NCBI GenBank assembly: GCA_002725445.1
Contig: PBPD01000042.1
Location: 1 to 9,485, forward strand
Length of the DNA stretch: 9,485 nucleotides
From: Rickettsiales bacterium
GTDB lineage: Bacteria; Pseudomonadota; Alphaproteobacteria; Rickettsiales; UBA3002
Direction of reading: 5' to 3'
The first letter of the stretch is position 1. The number at the start of each line of letters is the position of its first letter. The translations under genes were made by a program, and so were the position numbers. Shown in pieces: positions 5,433 through 9,485 of the stretch. Under the pieces are notes generated by a model. The model was not told the DNA's origin. It saw only the letters and a list, made by a program, of their open reading frames with translations, and searched no databases.

Positions 5433-5765
5433 ATGAAAAAATTCTCTACCCTTATTATGGTCATGGCACTTTTGGTGATGAATATCGCCAGCATCGCCCA
5501 TGCTGAATGCTCCGCAATCGGCGTATGCGATGGTGTTCAGGTCGTAAAATCGGTGGACGATTCCGGTGATCAGGGTGGAGATACGCAAAAAACCGTTTGC
5601 GATTGCTGCGCCACCTGCGGGCATCACCACCATACGCATGCGTCTCTCGCACATACCAAAACCGATCATATGACGGATATGTCGAAAACGCAGCGCCGCT
5701 GGGACGGAGGTGCAACGTACCTATCCCAGCTTCACTATCCTCCTTCCAAACCTCCCAAAGCTTAG
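5433..5765 (+). CDS. Small secreted Cys/His-rich protein, CzcI-like position
   Basis: A 110-residue exported protein. A Sec signal peptide (MKKFSTLIMVMALLVMNIAS, ending in AHA) is predicted to be cut after residue 24. The mature part has a Cys-rich cluster VCDCCATCG (55-63) directly followed by HHHHTH (64-69), plus more His to residue 79: an obvious candidate for binding soft or borderline metal ions in the periplasm. The tail (LHYPPSKPPKA) is Pro-rich. The frame also holds ATGs at 5421 and 5427, but 5433 gives the cleanest signal peptide; none has a good Shine-Dalgarno sequence. As first gene before a lipoprotein and czcCBA it occupies the position of CzcI-type accessory proteins. I cannot confirm homology, and the function is inferred. 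Confidence 0.75.
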   Translation: MKKFSTLIMVMALLVMNIASIAHAECSAIGVCDGVQVVKSVDDSGDQGGDTQKTVCDCCATCGHHHHTHASLAHTKTDHMTDMSKTQRRWDGGATYLSQLHYPPSKPPKA

Positions 5766-5798
5766 TTTGTAACGCGGGTTCATCCTGCGTGACGGGTG

Positions 5799-5821
5799 AA
5801 GTGCGCCTTTGGCGTGCTTTT
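5799..5821 (+). terminator. Weak hairpin plus short T-run, possible attenuator
   Basis: AAGTGCGCC (5799-5807) can pair with GGCGTGCTT (5811-5819) around a TTT loop, giving nine pairs of which two are G-U. The run TTTT (5818-5821) follows. The hairpin lies between the first exported-protein gene and the lipoprotein gene, so it could partly terminate transcription and set a higher level for the first gene. The T-run is too short for a strong intrinsic terminator. Confidence 0.35.
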
Positions 5822-5870
5822 GCGCGTCTATCCCCATTTCAATTTGACGAACTAACTTTGGAGAAAAACC

Positions 5871-6110
5871 ATGAAGATTATTATGTTATTTGCTGCCGCC
5901 CTGAGCCTTTCAGCGTGTGCGGCCACCACCAATTCCACCGCTGAGAACGGCGCAAAGCCCATGAAGCAATATGCTTCCATTGAGCAGGTACGCTGCCCGA
6001 AAGCTCGCTACCACTCGGTTAAAAAACGCCTTGAGTGTAAGCAAAAAGTCCGGGCGGAACTCAACGAACAATCCAACCAGAGTGAGGCAAGCGATGCAGA
6101 AGCACGGTAA
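5871..6110 (+). CDS. Small outer-envelope lipoprotein in the czc operon
   Basis: A 79-residue lipoprotein. The signal peptide MKIIMLFAAALSLSAC carries the lipobox LSAC with the lipidated Cys at 16, followed by AATT (no Asp at +2, so outer-membrane sorting is plausible if Lol rules apply). The mature chain is about 64 residues, charged, with Cys42 and Cys56 that could form a disulfide or bind metal, and a Ser/Glu-rich end. GGAG at 5860-5863 lies 7 nt before the ATG. Its last 17 nt overlap the czcC start, implying coupled translation. I do not recognise a family; a role assisting the CzcCBA pump is inferred from position only. Confidence 0.75.
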   Translation: MKIIMLFAAALSLSACAATTNSTAENGAKPMKQYASIEQVRCPKARYHSVKKRLECKQKVRAELNEQSNQSEASDAEAR

Positions 6111-7404
6111 ATTAAAAACCGTGCTGTTGGCAGGTGTGATGGCGTTATCGCAGGTCACACCCTCCCATGCACGGGAGCCGCACGGTTCGGAAGCCCACAA
6201 CTATGCGGATTCGATCTATAAGAACGGCCCACTGATCACGCTGGATGATGCGGTCAAGAAAGCGATCGAGGCCTCTCCGCGATTGAAGTCGGTAAGCGCC
6301 GGATTGGAAGCAGCGAAAGGTGCTGAAGAACAGGCCGGATACTGGCCCAACCCGGAAATCGGTTTTGAGGCCGAAAATATCGCCGGTGGTGGGGCATATA
6401 GCGGCACAGATTCAGCAGAATACACCTACGGCCTGAATCAGAAGGTGGAAATTGGCGGCAAACGCTCTGCCCGAAAAGGTGCGGCCACGGCAGCGCGGGA
6501 AGCCGCCACCACGGAATTACTGGCCGAGCGGATGAATCTGGAGCGGGATATCCATATTGCCTATTCAGATGTTCTGGCTGAAGCCGAAGCGCTGAAGCTC
6601 GCCATCGATCAGGAAGAACTGGCCAAGGGTGTCCTGGCTACCGTTTCCGAACGTGTGGATGCCGCAGCCGAGCCGGAAATCCAGCGCAGCAAGGCAGAGG
6701 TGGCACACGCCACCAGCGTCATTGCCCGCCAGCAGGAAGAACGTCAGCTTAAGGTAGCTAAAGAAAGACTTGCTCGTTTGTGGGGATCATCGACATTTGA
6801 TGTATCGCTCGACCATTCCCACTTCTTCGAGCTGCAGGCACCGGAAGCCTTTCACACTTACCGTGAAAAGCTGGATCGTATTCCTGACCTTCAGCGTCTT
6901 GCCTATGTCACAGCAGAGAAGGAATCGCTGCTGGAGCTGGAGCAAGCGCAGGTGATTCCCGATCCCAATTTCAGCCTTGGCGTGCGTGATTTCCGTGATA
7001 GCGGAGATCAGGCCTTTATGTTCGGTGTGTCGCTTCCCATTCCTGTGTTCAATCAGAACAGCGGTAATGTTGCCAAGGCACGCGCCGAAGTGTCACAGGC
7101 GGAAAACGATGGGCGACAGGCTGAGTTGATGCTGGAGCAGCAGCTTACCGAGAACTGGCAGCATTGGAATACCGCTTACAGCGAAGCAGAGCGGATGCAG
7201 ACCACCTTGCTACCTGCAGCGGAGAAGGCATTCCGTCTGGCCCGTAGCGGCTATGAAAAAGGCAAGTTCCCTTATCTGGAGGTGTTGGATGCCCAGCGCA
7301 CGTTGTTTGAAGCACGGGCGCAGTATCACGATTCCCTCAAGCGCTACCATTCCGCCCGCGCCAATGTAGAGCGCCTAACGAACCCAACAGGAGATCAAAA
7401 ATGA
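6094..7404 (+). CDS. czcC: CzcC-like outer-membrane efflux channel (TolC family)
   Basis: A 436-residue outer-membrane factor that forms the exit duct of a CzcCBA heavy-metal efflux pump. The signal peptide ends SHA (residue 26). Two outer-membrane-efflux-protein repeats follow at about residues 47-225 and 245-430. Recognisable motifs are LITLDDAVKKAIEASPRLK, YWPNPEIGFEAENIAG (83-98) and QKVEIGGKRSAR (116-127) in the first repeat, and DPNFSLGVRDFRDSG, LPIPVFNQNSGN and KGKFPYLEVLDAQRTLFEAR in the second. Long Ala/Glu-rich coiled-coil helices link the membrane strands. The frame is open upstream to 5971, but the ATG at 6094, with GTGAGG 5 nt ahead, gives the signal peptide. Its stop overlaps the czcB start in an ATGA. 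Confidence 0.92.
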   Translation: MQKHGKLKTVLLAGVMALSQVTPSHAREPHGSEAHNYADSIYKNGPLITLDDAVKKAIEASPRLKSVSAGLEAAKGAEEQAGYWPNPEIGFEAENIAGGGAYSGTDSAEYTYGLNQKVEIGGKRSARKGAATAAREAATTELLAERMNLERDIHIAYSDVLAEAEALKLAIDQEELAKGVLATVSERVDAAAEPEIQRSKAEVAHATSVIARQQEERQLKVAKERLARLWGSSTFDVSLDHSHFFELQAPEAFHTYREKLDRIPDLQRLAYVTAEKESLLELEQAQVIPDPNFSLGVRDFRDSGDQAFMFGVSLPIPVFNQNSGNVAKARAEVSQAENDGRQAELMLEQQLTENWQHWNTAYSEAERMQTTLLPAAEKAFRLARSGYEKGKFPYLEVLDAQRTLFEARAQYHDSLKRYHSARANVERLTNPTGDQK

Positions 7405-8501
7405 AACGATTAAAACCCTTGATAATCACCCTCATGCTTGCTGCAGGTGGCATGACCCTGCAGATGGGGTGGATGCCACCGGCATATGCTGCCGAAGGGC
7501 ATGAGCATAATGACCATGACGATCACGGACATGATCAGGAAAAAGGCCACGATCATGATGACGGTGATAAGCACGATGATTCTCACGGCCACGAAGAGCA
7601 TGGCGATGATCACGATGATGCCTCGCCGCATGGTCACGAAGAAGGTGGCCATGAAGATGGAGAAGAAGGCCACGGTCATGAAGAAGGTAAAGCCACGATC
7701 AAACCGGATGCCGCAGCGCGTGCTGGAGTGGTAACCGAAAAAGCCGGGCCGAGAACCATCCATCAAACCACCGTCTTAACCGGGCGCGTCGTCTTAAACC
7801 GCGATCGCACTTACGCGGTACGCGCACGCTTTCCCGGCGTGGTAAAAGATGTCCAGGTACGCTGGGGGCAGCAGGTGAGCAAAGGCCAGCCTCTTGCCAG
7901 CATTGAAAGCAACGAAAGCCTGAAAACCTACAGCGTGTTCGCCCCCCGTGATGGAGTGGTGCTGGAGCGCAATACCAATATCGGTGATGTGGCCGGTGAT
8001 GATCCGTTATTTGTGGTCGCAGATCTGTCAGAGGTTTGGGCAGAGTTTCACGTCTTTCCGCGTGACCTTCCCAACATAAAAGAAGGCCAGAAGGTTAAGG
8101 TGCATACACTGGAAAACGGCAAGGAATCGCAGGGGAATATTTCCATGATGCTGCCCACCGCCGATGCATTGAGCCAGACGGTGATTGCCATTGTGCCGGT
8201 GCCAAACAGTGAAGGCAAATGGCGCCCCGGCATGACCGTGGAAGGCCATGTCGCTGTAAGTGAGCGACCGGCAAAGCTGGCGGTTGCCGAGGAAGCCGTG
8301 CAGCGCCTGGAAGATAAAACAGTCGTGTTTGTCAAAGAGGGAGAGAAAACTTACGAGCCGCGTGAAGTTACGCTGGGGATAAGTGATGGAGAATATATCG
8401 AAGTCCTCTCAGGCCTCAAAGTCGGCGACGAAGTTGTCAGCCGCAGCAGTTTTACCATTAAGGCGGACATCCTCAAAGGCTCCGCAGAACATAGCCACTA
8501 G
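7401..8501 (+). CDS. czcB: CzcB-like RND efflux periplasmic adaptor with His-rich N-terminal arm
   Basis: A 366-residue membrane-fusion protein linking the CzcA pump to the CzcC channel. The signal sequence ends AYA (residue 30). Residues 31-96 are a low-complexity His/Asp/Glu/Gly arm with 17 His, likely a metal-binding tail in the periplasm. The lipoyl/barrel-sandwich halves are at about 140-172 (ARFPGVVKDVQVRWGQQVSK) and 178-210 (FAPRDGVVLERNTNIGDV). The beta-barrel follows (VWAEFHVFPRDLPNIKEGQK to RPGMTVEGHVAV, about 212-287). The membrane-proximal domain is about 292-358, with a short His tail (EHSH). The alpha-helical hairpin is short or missing, as is usual in heavy-metal adaptors. It overlaps czcC by 4 nt and is followed after 11 nt by czcA. 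Confidence 0.93.
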   Translation: MKRLKPLIITLMLAAGGMTLQMGWMPPAYAAEGHEHNDHDDHGHDQEKGHDHDDGDKHDDSHGHEEHGDDHDDASPHGHEEGGHEDGEEGHGHEEGKATIKPDAAARAGVVTEKAGPRTIHQTTVLTGRVVLNRDRTYAVRARFPGVVKDVQVRWGQQVSKGQPLASIESNESLKTYSVFAPRDGVVLERNTNIGDVAGDDPLFVVADLSEVWAEFHVFPRDLPNIKEGQKVKVHTLENGKESQGNISMMLPTADALSQTVIAIVPVPNSEGKWRPGMTVEGHVAVSERPAKLAVAEEAVQRLEDKTVVFVKEGEKTYEPREVTLGISDGEYIEVLSGLKVGDEVVSRSSFTIKADILKGSAEHSH

Positions 8502-8512
8502 GAGTTGCCGAG

Positions 8513-9485
8513 ATGTTAGAGAAACTTATTCATTTTTCCATTAGCCACCGCTGGGTTGTCGTGTTTGCCGTATTGGGCATGATGGCGCTTGGTATTTATA
8601 ATTTTAACAAACTGCCGATCGATGCGGTTCCCGATATCACCAATGTGCAGGTGCAGATTAACACCGAAGCGCCTGGCTACTCCCCGCTGGAGGTAGAACA
8701 GCGCGTTACGTTCCCGATTGAAACCACATTATCCGGTATTCCAAAGCTGGATTATACGCGCTCCATATCGCGCTACGGCCTGTCACAAATCACCGTAGTG
8801 TTTGAAGATGGTACCGATATTTATTTTGCCCGCCAGCTGCTGGGCGAACGGCTCTCACAAATCAAAAGCGTGCTTCCACAAGGCTTAGAGCCAATTATGG
8901 GGCCGATCAGTACTGGCCTGGGAGAAATTTACTTCTATACCGTTGAAGCCGAAGAAGGCGCGGTCAAAGAAGATGGCAGCGCATACACACCGATGGACTT
9001 GCTCACCCTGCAGGAATGGGTGATCGTCCCACAGCTCAGAAACTTAAAAGGCGTGGTCGAGGTCAATACGATCGGCGGCTATGAGAAGCAATTCCACGTC
9101 AAACCTTATCCGCAGAAAATGCTCTCCTATGATATTACGATTGCCGATGTCATCGAGGCGCTGGAAACAAACAATAATAATGTCGGCGCAGGCTATATTG
9201 AGAAGAACGGGGAGCAATACCTGATCCGTGTGCCGGGACAGGTGAAAGATATTGACGATATCCGCCACATCATCGTGGCCAAGCGTGACGAACTGACCAT
9301 CCGTATCCGCGATATCGCTGATGTTGCGCTGGGCGCACCTCTCAGAAGCGGCGCTGCCACCGAAAATGGTGAAGAAATTGTCCTTGGCACCGCCATGATG
9401 CTGATGGGGGAAAACAGCCGCGATGTGTCGCAGCGTGTTGCGAAGAAGCTGGAGGAAGTGTCAAGCAGCCTCCCTAAAGGTGTGA
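8513..9485 (+). CDS. czcA: CzcA-like heavy-metal RND pump, N-terminal 324 residues (cut by window end)
   Basis: The proton-driven inner-membrane pump of the operon, which takes cations (Co, Zn, Cd in characterised CzcA; substrate not provable here) from the periplasm or inner membrane and drives them through CzcB/CzcC. Visible are the first transmembrane helix (about residues 14-31) and the family signature LPIDAVPDITNVQVQINT, then GYSPLEVEQRVTFPIE, the pore subdomain motifs SRYGLSQITVVFEDGTDIYF and GPISTGLGEIYF, and NNNNVGAGYIEKNGEQYLIR. These match the HME-RND group and look more CzcA-like than CusA-like. The frame is open to the edge; family members run to about 1,030-1,070 residues, so roughly 70% lies outside. 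GGAG at 8501-8504 overlaps the czcB stop and sits 8 nt before the ATG. Confidence 0.93.
   Translation, partial: MLEKLIHFSISHRWVVVFAVLGMMALGIYNFNKLPIDAVPDITNVQVQINTEAPGYSPLEVEQRVTFPIETTLSGIPKLDYTRSISRYGLSQITVVFEDGTDIYFARQLLGERLSQIKSVLPQGLEPIMGPISTGLGEIYFYTVEAEEGAVKEDGSAYTPMDLLTLQEWVIVPQLRNLKGVVEVNTIGGYEKQFHVKPYPQKMLSYDITIADVIEALETNNNNVGAGYIEKNGEQYLIRVPGQVKDIDDIRHIIVAKRDELTIRIRDIADVALGAPLRSGAATENGEEIVLGTAMMLMGENSRDVSQRVAKKLEEVSSSLPKGV

Noticed and set aside
5971..6093. Upstream extension of the czcC frame
   Set aside because: It lies within the lipoprotein gene and would bury the signal peptide; the ATG at 6094 has a ribosome binding site.
7486..7734. An 82-codon Met-rich open frame inside czcB
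   Set aside because: It is the frame-shifted shadow of the His-rich repeats (CATGA read in another frame).
1..9485. CRISPR arrays, tRNA/rRNA genes, IS inverted repeats, toxin-antitoxin pairs
   Set aside because: No regularly spaced repeats, tRNA-like cloverleaf, transposase frame or recognisable toxin/antitoxin gene was seen on either strand.

Overview
The window looks like accessory DNA from an alphaproteobacterium. The main taxonomic hints are debris of a prophage or gene-transfer-agent (GTA) type common in that class: a baseplate 'megatron' TIM-barrel segment, a ParB-type DNA methyltransferase segment and a DUF6362 gene. The metal-efflux genes are compatible with this. The assignment rests on remembered family resemblance, not on a search.

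Left part (1-1133): a divergent regulatory module. A partial minus-strand gene (probably DUF4166 family) and a plus-strand pair (an ArsR/SdpR-type repressor, then a four-helix DUF2269 membrane protein) are separated by an AT-rich region. There two good sigma70-like promoters face each other, and a 16-bp palindrome lies exactly between the two -10 boxes. A near-copy of the palindrome lies 35 bp away, over one of the -35 boxes. This reads as an autoregulated switch.

Middle part (about 1167-5146): a mosaic of broken genes. On the plus strand a methyltransferase segment (ending just after its DPPY motif) runs in frame into an internal segment of a GTA megatron protein. On the minus strand a DUF6362 phage protein runs in frame into a piece of a 3TM holin, which runs in frame into a CopA-like multicopper oxidase lacking its Tat signal and its last copper-binding motif. 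The oxidase and the megatron segment meet tail to tail near 2803, both cut mid-domain. Upstream of DUF6362 is another phage-like gene whose 3' end may be frameshifted. The patchwork is either a heavily deleted prophage/metal-island hybrid or an assembly chimera; the sequence alone cannot decide.

Right part (5147-9485): a CzcCBA-type heavy-metal efflux operon on the plus strand. A 286-nt leader with two dyads and a boxA-like element precedes a small secreted Cys/His-rich protein, a small lipoprotein, CzcC (outer-membrane channel), CzcB (periplasmic adaptor with a His/Asp-rich N-terminal arm) and the first 324 codons of CzcA (RND pump). The last four genes are tightly packed (17-nt overlap, 4-nt overlap, 11-nt gap), so co-translation is likely. 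Together they would build an envelope-spanning pump exporting divalent cations such as Co, Zn or Cd, with the small exported proteins as plausible metal-binding accessories.
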